Part shown: piece by piece, positions 16,495-24,855 of the stretch
Layout: each line of letters opens with the position of its first letter
Numbering within the stretch: position 1 is the stretch's first letter
Origin: Halorussus ruber
Lineage (GTDB): Archaea; Halobacteriota; Halobacteria; Halobacteriales; Haladaptataceae
NCBI RefSeq assembly: GCF_004765785.1
Contig: NZ_SBIT01000002.1
Span: 310,001-374,000, forward strand
DNA length: 64,000 bases
Reading direction: 5' to 3'
Translations under genes and position numbers: made by a program
Notes under the pieces: generated by a model
The model's input: the letters and a program-made list of their open reading frames with translations, nothing else
Told to the model about the DNA's origin: nothing
Database searches by the model: none

Positions 16495-19400
16495 ATGGCT
16501 CGCGCGGAGAACACGGAGCTGATAGACAACTTCGAGCAGTTCTACCGGCGGTACTACAGCGACGAAATCGGGGAACTCGCCCAGAACTACCCCAACGAAC
16601 AGCGGTCGCTCTACATCGACTGGACCGACCTCTATCGCTACGACTCGGACCTCGCAGACGACTACCTCTCGCAACCCGAGCAGCTACAGGAGTACGCCGA
16701 GGAGGCCCTCCGTCTGTACGACCTCCCGGTGGACGTGAGCCTCGGGCAGGCACACGTCCGGGTTCAGAACCTCGGCGAGACGACCGACATCCGAGAGATT
16801 CGCGCCCGGCACGTCAACACGCTAGTCAGCGTGCAGGGCATCGTCCGGAAGGCGACCGACGTCCGGCCCAAGATTCAGGAGGCCGCCTTCGAGTGCCAGC
16901 GCTGTGGCACGCTGACCTACATCCCACAGAGCAGCGGTGACTTCCAGGAACCCCACGAGTGTCAGGGCTGTGAGCGACAGGGACCCTTCCAAATCAACTT
17001 CGACCAGTCCGAGTTCGTGGACTCCCAGAAGCTCCGGGTACAGGAGAGTCCGGAGGGGCTTCGCGGCGGAGAGACGCCCCAAAGCATCGACGTTCACATC
17101 GAGGACGACATCACCGGCGAGGTCACGCCCGGCGACCACGTCAGGGTCACGGGCGTCCTCCACCTCGAACAGCAGGGGAGCGGACAGGACAAGTCCGCCG
17201 TCTTCGACGTGTACATGGACGGCGTCTCGGTGACCATCGAGGACGAGCAGTTCGAGGACATGGACATCACCGACGAGGACAAGAAGGAAATCGTCGAACT
17301 CTCTCAAGAGGAGAACATCTACGAGCAGATGGTCGGGTCGATGGCCCCCGCCATCTACGGCTACGACGAGGAGAAGCTGGCGATGATTCTTCAGTTGTTC
17401 TCAGGAGTTACCAAGCATCTGCCGGACGAGTCGCGTATTCGTGGCGACTTGCATATGCTCCTTATAGGCGACCCTGGGACCGGTAAGTCGCAAATGATTT
17501 CCTACGTCGAGAACATCGCGCCGCGCTCGGTGTACACCTCCGGTAAGGGTAGTTCCAGCGCAGGTCTCTGTGTAACCGGCGACACGGTGGTTCATACCGA
17601 CGACGGATTCCAAGAGATTCGGGACCTCGTGTCGGCCGAACTCCCCAGTCCCGTAAGCGAGGAGACGGCGGTCGAAAAGTCGGTCGGAGTACAGACGTTC
17701 GACCGCGGGGCGGGCGAGATAGCCGACGCGAACTCCTCGCACGTCTGGCGAATGCCGGAGAAGCAGTGTCGCCGCATCGAGACGAATTATGGAAAGAAAC
17801 TCGAAGCCTCGGTCAACACGCCGGTTCTGACCTGTGGAGAGAATGGCATCGAGTGGAAGGAAATCTCGACAGTCAAACCCGGCGACTACGTCGCAGTTCC
17901 GAAGTACGACGACCTCGACCGAACGGAGATATCGGTCCGGCAGTTCCTCGAACTGACTACGGAGAAAATCAAACTGACGGACGACTCCATCCAGTTCCTC
18001 CGAGAGTCGCTTACCGACGAGTTCGGAACGCTCCGGAACGCCGCGGCCGAACTCGACCTCTCCGAGGACTTCATCTATCTCCATCTCAAGAACCGCCACG
18101 TCCCGCTCGACAAACTAGACCGGATGCTCGACGCGGTCGGTGCGGAGCGTAGCGACGTACAGTTCGAGCGGCTGATGATTCGACATGGGGATTCGATTAC
18201 GATTCCCGACCGCTTCGACGCGGACCTCATGTACCTCCTCGGCCTCGTGTTCGGCGACGGAGACATCTCGCTTGACCGCCGAGACGGCAACCGTGGCATG
18301 GTTCGCATCTCGAACAGTGACGAGACACTACTCGAACGCGCCGCGGACATCTTCGCCGAGAAGTTCGACAAGCGCCCCGAAATCGAACGACAGGACGACA
18401 GAGTGCCGTGTGTCCGAGTCAATAGTGCGACGATTGCGCGGTTGTTCGCCAACGCCGGAATGGCGATACCGAAGACCGACCTCACCCTCGCGCCGGAACT
18501 GACGACTGCGGAACACGCCGACGCCTTCCTCCGCGGACTGATGGATGCCGACGGTTCGGTTTCCGAACGCGACGATGGCGGTTCGAGCGTTCTACTATCC
18601 ACCATCAGCGAACGACTCGCCGAGCAGGTTCAACTCATGCTCGAATCGTACGGTGTTCGGGCACGGACCCGTGAGCGAGACCGACGCGGAACGTCCGAGC
18701 TTGCTGACGGTCGGACGATAGAGTCTCAGCACGTCCAGCACTTCGTCGAGATGTACGGTGCCGACATCGACCGGTACGCCGACGCAATCGGCTTCGAGTC
18801 GGTGGAAAAACGGCAGGCACTGGAACGAATCACCGAGGACGAACGCCGACAGTACGAGAAACTACCAGTCGGCTCTGCACTCGCGGTCCCCGACGGAGGC
18901 GTCACCAGAAACTATCACAACAACGTCCACAGAGGCGACCACCCGAGCAGGTCCCGAACACAGTCGATGCTGGAAGACATCGACCTTGGTGATGCAACCG
19001 GGACCATCCGCGAAGTCGCCGACGCAAGTCTCCGGTGGGACGAGGTCGTCGCTACCGCCGATACCGGCCAGAAGGAAGTGTTTGACCTGACCGTTCCGGA
19101 GACACACAACTTCATCGGAAACGGAGTGGTCACGCACAATACCGCCGCCGCCGTCCGCGACGACTTCGGCGACGGCCAGCAGTGGACCCTCGAAGCTGGC
19201 GCGCTCGTCCTCGCCGACCAGGGCATCGCGGCGGTGGACGAACTCGACAAGATGGCTCCGGACGACCGCTCGGCGATGCACGAGGGCCTCGAACAGCAGA
19301 AGATTTCGGTCTCGAAGGCGGGAATCAACGCGACGCTCAAGTCCCGGTGTTCCCTGCTCGGCGCGGCGAACCCCAAGTACGGCCGGTTCGACCAGTACGA

Positions 19401-20163
19401 ACCCATCGGCGAGCAAATCGACCTCGAACCCGCGCTCATCTCCCGGTTCGACCTCATCTTCACCGTCACGGACCAGCCCGACGAGGAGCACGACAAGCGA
19501 CTGGCCGAACACATCCTCCAGACCAACTACGCGGGCCAGCTCAACACCCAGCGCACGGAGATGAGCGCGCCCAACATCTCTCAGGAGCAAGTCGAGAGCC
19601 AGACCGAGGAGGTCGCGCCCGCCATCGACCCGGACCTCCTCCGGAAGTACATCGCCTACGCCAAGCGCAACTGCTACCCGACGATGACCGACGAGGCGAT
19701 GGAGACCATCCGGGACTTCTACGTGGACCTCCGGACCAAGGGGGCAGACGAGGACGCCCCGGTCCCGGTCACGGCCCGGAAGTTGGAGGCCCTCGTTCGC
19801 CTCTCGGAGGCCAGCGCGCGGGTTCGGCTCTCGGACGAGGTCGAGGTGCAGGACGCCGAGCGCGCGGTCGAGATTACCCGGTCCTGCCTGCAGGACATCG
19901 GCGTGGACCCCGAGACCGGCCAGTTCGACGCCGACGTGGTCGAGACCGGGACCTCCAAGTCCCAGCGCGACCGAAAGAAGGGTATCATAGAAATTGTTGA
20001 TGAACTTGAAGAGGAATATGAGAATGGAGCACCAATTGAGGAGGTTATTTCACACGCAGAAGAAATCGGAATGGAACGTTCGAAGGCTGAAAACGAACTG
20101 GACCAAATGACAACTGAAGGTCGTCTTTATAAACCAAGTACTGACCACGTCCGAACTATATAA
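16495..20163 (+). CDS. mcm: MCM replicative helicase interrupted by an intein
   Basis: Encodes 1222 residues; without the 524-residue intein the helicase is 698, the usual archaeal size. MCM forms the hexameric 3'-5' helicase that unwinds DNA at the replication fork. The N-terminal domain carries the zinc site C134/C137/C156/C159. Walker A GDPGTGKS is at 325-332. The intein begins at C359, directly after GSSSAGL, and ends at N882; the extein resumes TAAAVRDDFG. Walker B (LADQGIAAVDELDKM), the sensor 1 region GAANPKYGRFD and the arginine-finger region LISRFDL follow. The C-terminal winged helix closes the protein in markedly AT-rich DNA. The stop shares a base with the next gene. Confidence 0.97.
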   Translation: MARAENTELIDNFEQFYRRYYSDEIGELAQNYPNEQRSLYIDWTDLYRYDSDLADDYLSQPEQLQEYAEEALRLYDLPVDVSLGQAHVRVQNLGETTDIREIRARHVNTLVSVQGIVRKATDVRPKIQEAAFECQRCGTLTYIPQSSGDFQEPHECQGCERQGPFQINFDQSEFVDSQKLRVQESPEGLRGGETPQSIDVHIEDDITGEVTPGDHVRVTGVLHLEQQGSGQDKSAVFDVYMDGVSVTIEDEQFEDMDITDEDKKEIVELSQEENIYEQMVGSMAPAIYGYDEEKLAMILQLFSGVTKHLPDESRIRGDLHMLLIGDPGTGKSQMISYVENIAPRSVYTSGKGSSSAGLCVTGDTVVHTDDGFQEIRDLVSAELPSPVSEETAVEKSVGVQTFDRGAGEIADANSSHVWRMPEKQCRRIETNYGKKLEASVNTPVLTCGENGIEWKEISTVKPGDYVAVPKYDDLDRTEISVRQFLELTTEKIKLTDDSIQFLRESLTDEFGTLRNAAAELDLSEDFIYLHLKNRHVPLDKLDRMLDAVGAERSDVQFERLMIRHGDSITIPDRFDADLMYLLGLVFGDGDISLDRRDGNRGMVRISNSDETLLERAADIFAEKFDKRPEIERQDDRVPCVRVNSATIARLFANAGMAIPKTDLTLAPELTTAEHADAFLRGLMDADGSVSERDDGGSSVLLSTISERLAEQVQLMLESYGVRARTRERDRRGTSELADGRTIESQHVQHFVEMYGADIDRYADAIGFESVEKRQALERITEDERRQYEKLPVGSALAVPDGGVTRNYHNNVHRGDHPSRSRTQSMLEDIDLGDATGTIREVADASLRWDEVVATADTGQKEVFDLTVPETHNFIGNGVVTHNTAAAVRDDFGDGQQWTLEAGALVLADQGIAAVDELDKMAPDDRSAMHEGLEQQKISVSKAGINATLKSRCSLLGAANPKYGRFDQYEPIGEQIDLEPALISRFDLIFTVTDQPDEEHDKRLAEHILQTNYAGQLNTQRTEMSAPNISQEQVESQTEEVAPAIDPDLLRKYIAYAKRNCYPTMTDEAMETIRDFYVDLRTKGADEDAPVPVTARKLEALVRLSEASARVRLSDEVEVQDAERAVEITRSCLQDIGVDPETGQFDADVVETGTSKSQRDRKKGIIEIVDELEEEYENGAPIEEVISHAEEIGMERSKAENELDQMTTEGRLYKPSTDHVRTI
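17569..19140 (+). mobile_element. Full-length intein with LAGLIDADG homing endonuclease inside mcm
   Basis: The insert covers protein residues 359-882. It starts with Cys (CVTGDTVVHTDDG, block A) and ends EVFDLTVPETHNFIGNGVVTHN (blocks F and G), followed by Thr as the +1 residue. Two endonuclease motifs lie near 580-590 (LLGLVFGDGD) and 677-688 (FLRGLMDADGS), so the homing enzyme may be active. Block B is unusual: the segment ASVNTPVLT has Ser439 and Thr442 where Thr and His are normally found. The insertion point is the ATPase core, a typical intein site in archaeal MCM. Confidence 0.95.
19981..20163 (+). other. AT-rich 3' end of mcm
   Basis: From 19981 to the stop, GC drops to about 41 percent (74 of the 180 bases before the stop-codon triplet), whereas the 60 bases before it are 65 percent GC. 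Codons ending in A or T dominate, yet the encoded winged-helix end reads normally. Composition returns to GC-rich at the next gene. This is a sharp, local change inside one gene. Confidence 0.85.
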
Positions 20164-20441
20164 TGGACCGCATCTCTGCCCTCCGGAACATCGAGGAGGC
20201 CCTCGCGGCGTTCGAGTCCGGCGAGGCCGACCTCGGCGCGACCGAGCGCCGCGTCGTGAACGTCCTGCGGACCTACGCGACCGAGTTCGAGGACGAGGAG
20301 CTATCTCCCTACCGGGCGACGGGGTCGGACTCCGCGGACGGACTCGTCGTGGTCGCGGCGTCCGAACCAGAGGCGAGAGAGCGCGTACGGGGCATACTCG
20401 ACTCCGGAGAGGACGAGTTCGATATCGAGAAAATCGGCTGA
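20163..20441 (+). CDS. Conserved small protein coupled to mcm
   Basis: Encodes 92 residues. The ATG shares one base with the mcm stop (TAATG), so it is translationally coupled. The first half is a helical pair (ISALRNIEEALAAFESGEADLGATERRVVNVLRTYATEF). The second half has a strand-helix pattern GLVVVAASEPEARERVRGILDSG, resembling a small alpha/beta domain. I know of no experimentally assigned function. The position right behind mcm suggests a link with replication or its regulation, but that rests on synteny alone. Confidence 0.85.
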   Translation: MDRISALRNIEEALAAFESGEADLGATERRVVNVLRTYATEFEDEELSPYRATGSDSADGLVVVAASEPEARERVRGILDSGEDEFDIEKIG

Positions 20442-20561
20442 CAGGTATCTATTGACGCATTTAATACGGGAAAATAAATAAGCGCGGTTCTCTTAGTCGC
20501 TGTTGCTCGAACGTATCAACAACTCGAAGACGAACCCCGACGGGTTCATACCATACCACCG

Positions 20562-21194
20562 ATGGAAACCAAGGGTCACAGCGAAAGTCGGTCGCTCGCC
20601 GACGAGGTCGAGTCGGAGACCTGCGTCTTGCTCCTCGCGCCGTCGATTCACGCGGCGACCGAAGACGCCTGTCTCGACCTCCTGTCGTTCGACGCGCCCG
20701 CCGAGGAGAACGTCCTGTGGGTGACGTACACTCGCTCGCCCGACGACTGCGTGCAGGACTGGCTGTCGCACGCGGATTCTCAACCCGGAAACGTGCAGTT
20801 CGTCAACGTCGGCGAGACGACGCGCGCGGCGGCCCAACCCGGTGGTTCGAACACCTCGAACGTGGCCGACCAGGCCGTCGAGACGCTGTCGAGTCCGGGC
20901 GACCTGACCGGACTCGGTATCAAGCTCAGCGAGATTCTGAAGGGGTGGGACCGCAACGACAACCGGACCGTCGCGTGCTTCGACTCGCTGACTGCCCTGC
21001 TCCAGTACGCCGACCTCCAGACGGTCTACAAGTTCCTCCACGTCCTGACCGGGCGGTTCGACGCGGCCGACGTGAGCGCGCACTTCCACCTCGACCCCGA
21101 CGCCTGCGACCAGCAGACGGTCAGCACGCTCACGTCGCTGTTCGACACGGTGGTCGAACTCGACGACGGCGAGTGGTCGGTGCGAAGCAGATAG
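20562..21194 (+). CDS. RecA/KaiC-superfamily-like protein lacking a P-loop
   Basis: Encodes 210 residues. It has the fold pattern of a KaiC/RecA core: an opening strand CVLLLAPSIHAATEDAC where a P-loop would be, LWVTYTRSPDDCVQDWL as the next strand-helix, and a Walker-B-like strand TVACFDSLTALLQYAD followed by VYKFLHVLTGRFDAADVSAHFHLDP. No GxxGxGK(T/S) motif is present, so ATP hydrolysis is unlikely. Haloarchaea have several such proteins of unknown role. It sits 120 bases behind the mcm-coupled gene, in the same direction and in the same gene block. Confidence 0.8.
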   Translation: METKGHSESRSLADEVESETCVLLLAPSIHAATEDACLDLLSFDAPAEENVLWVTYTRSPDDCVQDWLSHADSQPGNVQFVNVGETTRAAAQPGGSNTSNVADQAVETLSSPGDLTGLGIKLSEILKGWDRNDNRTVACFDSLTALLQYADLQTVYKFLHVLTGRFDAADVSAHFHLDPDACDQQTVSTLTSLFDTVVELDDGEWSVRSR

Positions 21195-21197
21195 CGT

Positions 21198-21207
21198 AAT
21201 TTTAAAT
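21198..21207 (+). promoter_or_regulatory. TATA box for the 21232 gene
   Basis: AATTTTAAAT lies 25-34 bases before the GTG at 21232, which supports that start and a leaderless transcript beginning a sub-operon within the mcm-linked gene run. Confidence 0.6.
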
Positions 21208-21231
21208 CGTATCGGCATCCAAATCTATCTC

Positions 21232-21594
21232 GTGTTACTGGTCGTGACCTACTCGCAGGCCGCGCGACAGACGCTCAGAAACGTCTGTAACGGCCACGAC
21301 GAGACCGTCGTCCAGCGGTTCGGCCGCGCGGCCCTGCTGGAAGCGACCGAACTCGGCGCGTTTCTCGCGCTTCGCCTCCGGGCCAAGCACGCTGGCGACG
21401 TGCAAGTCGAGCGAACCGCCGCGTTCAACGAGTTCGAGGAGGCCCCCGACGCGGTCCGAGACGCCGCGAGCGCCTACGAGGACCGCGAGCATTCGAGTAC
21501 GCCCTACGCCAAGTTCGCGGTCGGCACCGACCATCCGACGCCCGACGCCATGCGCGGCACCGATTTGTCGGGCGACGCCGACCGACGAGGGTGA
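21232..21594 (+). CDS. Conserved haloarchaeal protein of unknown function
   Basis: Encodes 120 residues from GTG 21232 (LLVVTYSQAARQTLRNVCNGHDETVVQRFGRAALLEATELGAFLALRLRAKH...). The first 75 residues look like a compact alpha/beta unit, and the C-terminus is disordered. I cannot assign a family with a known role. The promoter just upstream and the absence of large gaps to the following genes suggest it heads a unit with the coiled-coil protein and MinD-type ATPase. Its end merges into the 20-bp repeats preceding the next start. Confidence 0.8.
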   Translation: MLLVVTYSQAARQTLRNVCNGHDETVVQRFGRAALLEATELGAFLALRLRAKHAGDVQVERTAAFNEFEEAPDAVRDAASAYEDREHSSTPYAKFAVGTDHPTPDAMRGTDLSGDADRRG

Positions 21595-21653
21595 CCACGG
21601 ACCGATGAGGAGGACGACGGACCGATGAGGAGGACGACGGACCGATGAGGGTG
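21586..21653 (+). repeat. 20-bp tandem repeat that triplicates a start codon
   Basis: The unit AGGACGACGGACCGATGAGG occurs in tandem, with a partial copy before it. ATGAGG recurs at 21605, 21625 and 21645. Because 20 is not a multiple of three, only the last ATG is in frame with the downstream gene. The end of the preceding gene (GACCGACGAGGGTGAC) and the start of the next (GACCGATGAGGGTGAC) differ by one base, so the repeat probably arose by local duplication across the gene junction. Confidence 0.85.
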
Positions 21654-22496
21654 ACAGTTGCCGAGGAGAACAGAACTGGTCGAGTCGTCGACCTCCGCGA
21701 GTTCGAGACGCCTGCCGACCTTGACGTGTCCGCAGTCGTCGGGGCGATTCGCGCCGCCGAGTCCGCTCGTCCGTTCGTCATCGACTGCCCGGAACCCGGA
21801 CCCGCCCACGAACACGTCGGCGTGATTCGCGCCGGAATGGAACTTTCGCTCCGGCCAGCGCTCGCGGCCGCGGCCAGAACCCGCGGCCGCTCGGCACCAC
21901 AGGACGAGGACCTCGCGGCGGTTCGGGACCGACTCGACGCGCTCGACCCGCCGGAAATCGACCTGCGGGCCGCGCGCCGCCGAGTCGCCGAGACCAGCGA
22001 CGCTGCCGACGAGATGCGCGAGCGCGTCGCCGCCCTCCGCGGTCGGGTGCAGGCGCTCCGCGAGGCCGACGGCGACAGCGAGGCCGCCGAATCGGACCTC
22101 GCCGAGGCGACCCGCGAACTCTCGGAGGTCGAGACCGAGCGCATCGCCGCCGAGCAGGCGCTCGCCCGCGCTCGTGAGCGAGCGACCGAGAGCCGCGAGC
22201 GCCGACGCGAGCGGCTCCGACTGGAGGACCGCGCGGCCAACCTCCGGCGAGAAGTGCGGGAGTATCTCGCCGGAGCGGTTCGGGAGGCGTTCGAGGAGGC
22301 CCGCGAATCGGTCCCGGCGAGCGCGGGAGAGTCGGTTTCGGCGGCGCTCGCCGTGGCCCGCGTGGCGGACCTCGACGCGCCGGTCGTGGTGGCGTCCGGC
22401 GTAGTCGGTTCGGTCACGGCGGCCTCTGACGCGGATTCGTTCGGTAGCGTCGAGGAGCTTTCCGCGTGGCTGGACGCGGGTGTAGTAACGGTTTGA
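21645..22496 (+). CDS. Coiled-coil protein of unknown function
   Basis: Encodes 283 residues from the third repeated ATG (MRVTVAEENRTGRVVDL). A small N-terminal alpha/beta part (to about residue 75, ending ELSLRPALAAAARTRG) is followed by a long Arg/Glu/Ala-rich coiled coil (about 85-210) and a C-terminal domain with VVVASGVVGSVTAASDADSFGSVEELSAWLDAGV. The central coil resembles SMC or RecN-type scaffolding but lacks an ATPase head. It lies between the 21232 gene and the MinD-type ATPase gene, so it could act as a structural partner of that ATPase. That is inference only. Confidence 0.82.
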   Translation: MRVTVAEENRTGRVVDLREFETPADLDVSAVVGAIRAAESARPFVIDCPEPGPAHEHVGVIRAGMELSLRPALAAAARTRGRSAPQDEDLAAVRDRLDALDPPEIDLRAARRRVAETSDAADEMRERVAALRGRVQALREADGDSEAAESDLAEATRELSEVETERIAAEQALARARERATESRERRRERLRLEDRAANLRREVREYLAGAVREAFEEARESVPASAGESVSAALAVARVADLDAPVVVASGVVGSVTAASDADSFGSVEELSAWLDAGVVTV

Positions 22497-22533
22497 ATAA
22501 CTAATTGTTTGTCTTAGTCCTATTATATTGTTC

Positions 22534-22545
22534 TAAAGCAATTTA
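22534..22545 (-). repeat. AT-rich boundary motif, copy B
   Basis: TAAATTGCTTTA on the minus strand, followed after 23 bases by AAACAATT. The same two modules with identical spacing recur at 57842-57885, and related sequence occurs at 10886, 27245 and 35431 (see findings). The whole element covers about 22503-22545. Confidence 0.6.
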
Positions 22546-22666
22546 CCTATGTCTTCGTCGGCGCTCGACTGAACATAGCAAAATGTGGGTCCGTGAGTCC
22601 AGCGCACGCCGAAGCTATCTCCTACCGAGCGCAGGTTTATGACCGAAGACGGGACGAATCCGGGGC

Positions 22667-23143
22667 ATGGTCGAACTCGACTCGCGGGTCGAAACCCGCG
22701 ACGGAGTCGCGCTCGTGGAACTCGTCGTCCGGAACCCGACAGACACCGCCCGCCGGTTTCGGGTGGGGAACCTCCTCGACGGCCCGCTCTGGCCTCCTCG
22801 AAGCCGAGGAGTCCCCGAAGCGGGGTGGGACGACGGCGGTTTCGAGGGCGTCGTCCCGGCCGAGGAGCGGCGTGCGCTCGGATACGCGAGTCCCCTCTCC
22901 GGCGGCGCGAGGTCCGACTCGCTCCCCGAACCGCCCGCAGAAATCGTCTGGACCGAGCGCGCCGGTGAGACCGAAGCCGGGAACGACGCCAGTTTCGCCG
23001 CCGAAGCGACTCCCGAGGGCGTCGTCCGGTCGCTCGGCGACCACCGGCCGCCCGCCGACGCCGTGCCGACGCCACGGTCCGGCGACACAGTATCGACGCC
23101 CGAATCCGGGCGGTCCGAACCGGACCCCCGGAGGTCGCCGTGA
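22667..23143 (+). CDS. Conserved haloarchaeal protein, upstream partner of a MinD-type ATPase
   Basis: Encodes 158 residues from ATG 22667, with TATA-like GTTTATGA at 22635-22642. The first 85 residues look like an immunoglobulin-like or beta domain (VELDSRVETRDGVALVELVVRNPTDTARRFRVGNLLDGPLWPPR), followed by VVPAEERRALGYASP and a long disordered, acidic/proline-rich tail. Function unknown. The TGA overlaps the GTG of the MinD-type gene by four bases (GTGA), so both are made together. Confidence 0.8.
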   Translation: MVELDSRVETRDGVALVELVVRNPTDTARRFRVGNLLDGPLWPPRSRGVPEAGWDDGGFEGVVPAEERRALGYASPLSGGARSDSLPEPPAEIVWTERAGETEAGNDASFAAEATPEGVVRSLGDHRPPADAVPTPRSGDTVSTPESGRSEPDPRRSP

Positions 23144-23820
23144 TTCTGGCCGTCGCGGGCGGCAAGGGCGGCGTCGGCAAGTCCACCGTCGCGCTCAACC
23201 TCGGCGCACGACTCGACGCCGTGGTCGTGGACGCCGACCTCGCCATGGCCGACCTCGCGGCCCGGCGCGGCCCGGACCTCCACGACGTGCTGGCCGGGCG
23301 GGCCGACCCCCTCGAAGCGGTCCGCGAGGAGGGAGCAATCCGCCTGCTCCCCTGCGGGCGAACCCTCGCCGGAGCGCGCGCCGGGGACGTGACGGCTCTC
23401 GTCACAGCAGTCGAGGCGGTCGAGGCCGCCTACGACCGCGTGGTCATCGACTGCCCGGCGGGGATGGCCGCCGACGCCGGGATGCCCCTGCTGGCGGCCG
23501 ACGCCGCGGTGCTGGTCGCGGCCCCACAGGAGTTCGCGCTGGCCGACGCCCTCCGGACCCGCGAGTTGGCCCGCGAACTCGACGCGGGGTTGGCCGCGGT
23601 GGCGCTGAATCGGACCGGCGAGAGTCCCCCGACAGCGGAGGTCCGGCGCGCGCTCGGTGCCCCGGTCGTGGCGATTCCCGACGACGAGCGAGTTCGGCGC
23701 GCACAGCGCCACGGCTCGCCGGTCGCCGAACTCGCGCCCGAGAGCCGCCCCGCTGGGCGATTCGAGAAGCTCGCAGAAGAGACGCGACTCGCGGTTACGA
23801 CGCCCTCGTCAGTCCCGTAG
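23140..23820 (+). CDS. MinD/ParA-family ATPase
   Basis: Encodes 226 residues. The deviant Walker A motif GGKGGVGKST spans residues 7-16, with signature lysine K9 and P-loop lysine K14. The Walker A' region VVVDADLAMADLA and the Walker B strand RVVIDCPAGMAADAG are present. These are marks of a functional MinD/ParA/Mrp-type ATPase that dimerises on ATP, usually for positioning or partitioning. No C-terminal amphipathic membrane helix is obvious. It overlaps its upstream partner by four bases and converges on tfb with a 12-base overlap. Placement behind mcm and a coiled-coil gene fits a chromosome-linked role, not proven. Confidence 0.92.
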   Translation: MILAVAGGKGGVGKSTVALNLGARLDAVVVDADLAMADLAARRGPDLHDVLAGRADPLEAVREEGAIRLLPCGRTLAGARAGDVTALVTAVEAVEAAYDRVVIDCPAGMAADAGMPLLAADAAVLVAAPQEFALADALRTRELARELDAGLAAVALNRTGESPPTAEVRRALGAPVVAIPDDERVRRAQRHGSPVAELAPESRPAGRFEKLAEETRLAVTTPSSVP

Positions 23821-24684
23821 GTCCTGATACGCCGACCGGAGGGTGACGGAGGTCACGTCCGCCACCTCGGCGGCCTCCGCCTGCGTCATCCGGTGGCGAG
23901 TCCCCCGCGCCGCCAGATAGAGACACGCCGCCGCGAACCCGCCGGGGTTGCGTCCCGAAATCAGATTCTCGTCGTGGCCCTTCTCGACTAGCTCCGCGGC
24001 CTCGCGCTCGATTTCGGTCGGCAAGTCGAGCCTGCTGGCGAACCGCGGCAGGTACTCGGCGGGGTCGATGGGTCCGGTCGGCAGCCCCAACTCGCGGTTC
24101 AGCGCGTCGTAGGCCGTCTTGAGTTCGCTCCGGGTCGCCCGCGCCACGTCCAGAACTTCGTCCAGCGTCCGCGAGACCGAGGCCGTCCGGCAGGTCGCGT
24201 ACACCGCGGCGGCCGCGAACCCCTCCAGCGACCGGCCCTGAAGCAGGTCCTCGGACTGGGCCGACTCGAACAGCACGCACGACCGGTCCCGAACGTTCTT
24301 CGAGAGGTCGAGCGAACTCACCAGCCGCCGAATCTCGGTGAAGGCGTAGACCTGATTGCGCTCGGTCTTCGACCCGATTCTGGCGCGCTCGTGGTGCTTC
24401 CGCATCCGAGCGACCTGTCGACGCTTTCGCCCGGTCATCCGCAGGTTGGTGTCGCGGCCGATTTCGGTCGTCAGGCCCCTGTCGTGGCGCGACCGGGTGA
24501 GGGGTGCGCCGGTGCGCTCCTTCTGACCGTTGTCGTCGGCGAACGACCGCCACTCGGGGCCGCGGTCGATTCGGTCCTCCGAGACCACGAGACCGCAGTC
24601 GCCGCAAATCGTCTCGTCGCCGTCGATACTCAGTCGTCCGTCGCACTCCGGGCAGGTTCGAGAGGGAGCGTGCGCTTTGCTCAT
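23809..24684 (-). CDS. tfb: Transcription initiation factor TFB
   Basis: Encodes 291 residues from ATG 24684. A longer frame to 24786 would extend past the TATA box and is rejected. The N-terminal zinc ribbon has CPEC...CGDCG, followed by the B-finger region (DRGPEWRSF) and two cyclin-like repeats (about 105-190 and 200-290). TFB bridges TBP on the TATA box to RNA polymerase. Haloarchaea carry several TFBs, and which paralogue this is cannot be told here. TTTAAATA on the minus strand at 24711-24718 gives a leaderless promoter. It converges on the MinD-type gene with overlapping 3' ends. Confidence 0.96.
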   Translation of the reverse strand: MSKAHAPSRTCPECDGRLSIDGDETICGDCGLVVSEDRIDRGPEWRSFADDNGQKERTGAPLTRSRHDRGLTTEIGRDTNLRMTGRKRRQVARMRKHHERARIGSKTERNQVYAFTEIRRLVSSLDLSKNVRDRSCVLFESAQSEDLLQGRSLEGFAAAAVYATCRTASVSRTLDEVLDVARATRSELKTAYDALNRELGLPTGPIDPAEYLPRFASRLDLPTEIEREAAELVEKGHDENLISGRNPGGFAAACLYLAARGTRHRMTQAEAAEVADVTSVTLRSAYQDLRD

Positions 24685-24710
24685 CACATTCGAAACTTCG
24701 CCCGAATCAC

Positions 24711-24718
24711 TATTTAAA
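24711..24718 (-). promoter_or_regulatory. TATA box of tfb
   Basis: The minus strand reads CTTTAAATA, 27-34 bases before the tfb ATG; this supports the downstream start at 24684. Confidence 0.65.
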
Positions 24719-24855
24719 GGACGGTCGCTGGCGGAGAAAACGCCCGCAGACGGCCGAAAGAACGTACCGGTAACCGGTAGGCTCACCCCTCCGAAGGATT
24801 ATCAGATTCGATACCGGTCGCGCAGGTTTAAGTCGATGACGCGCCAACTTCGAGT

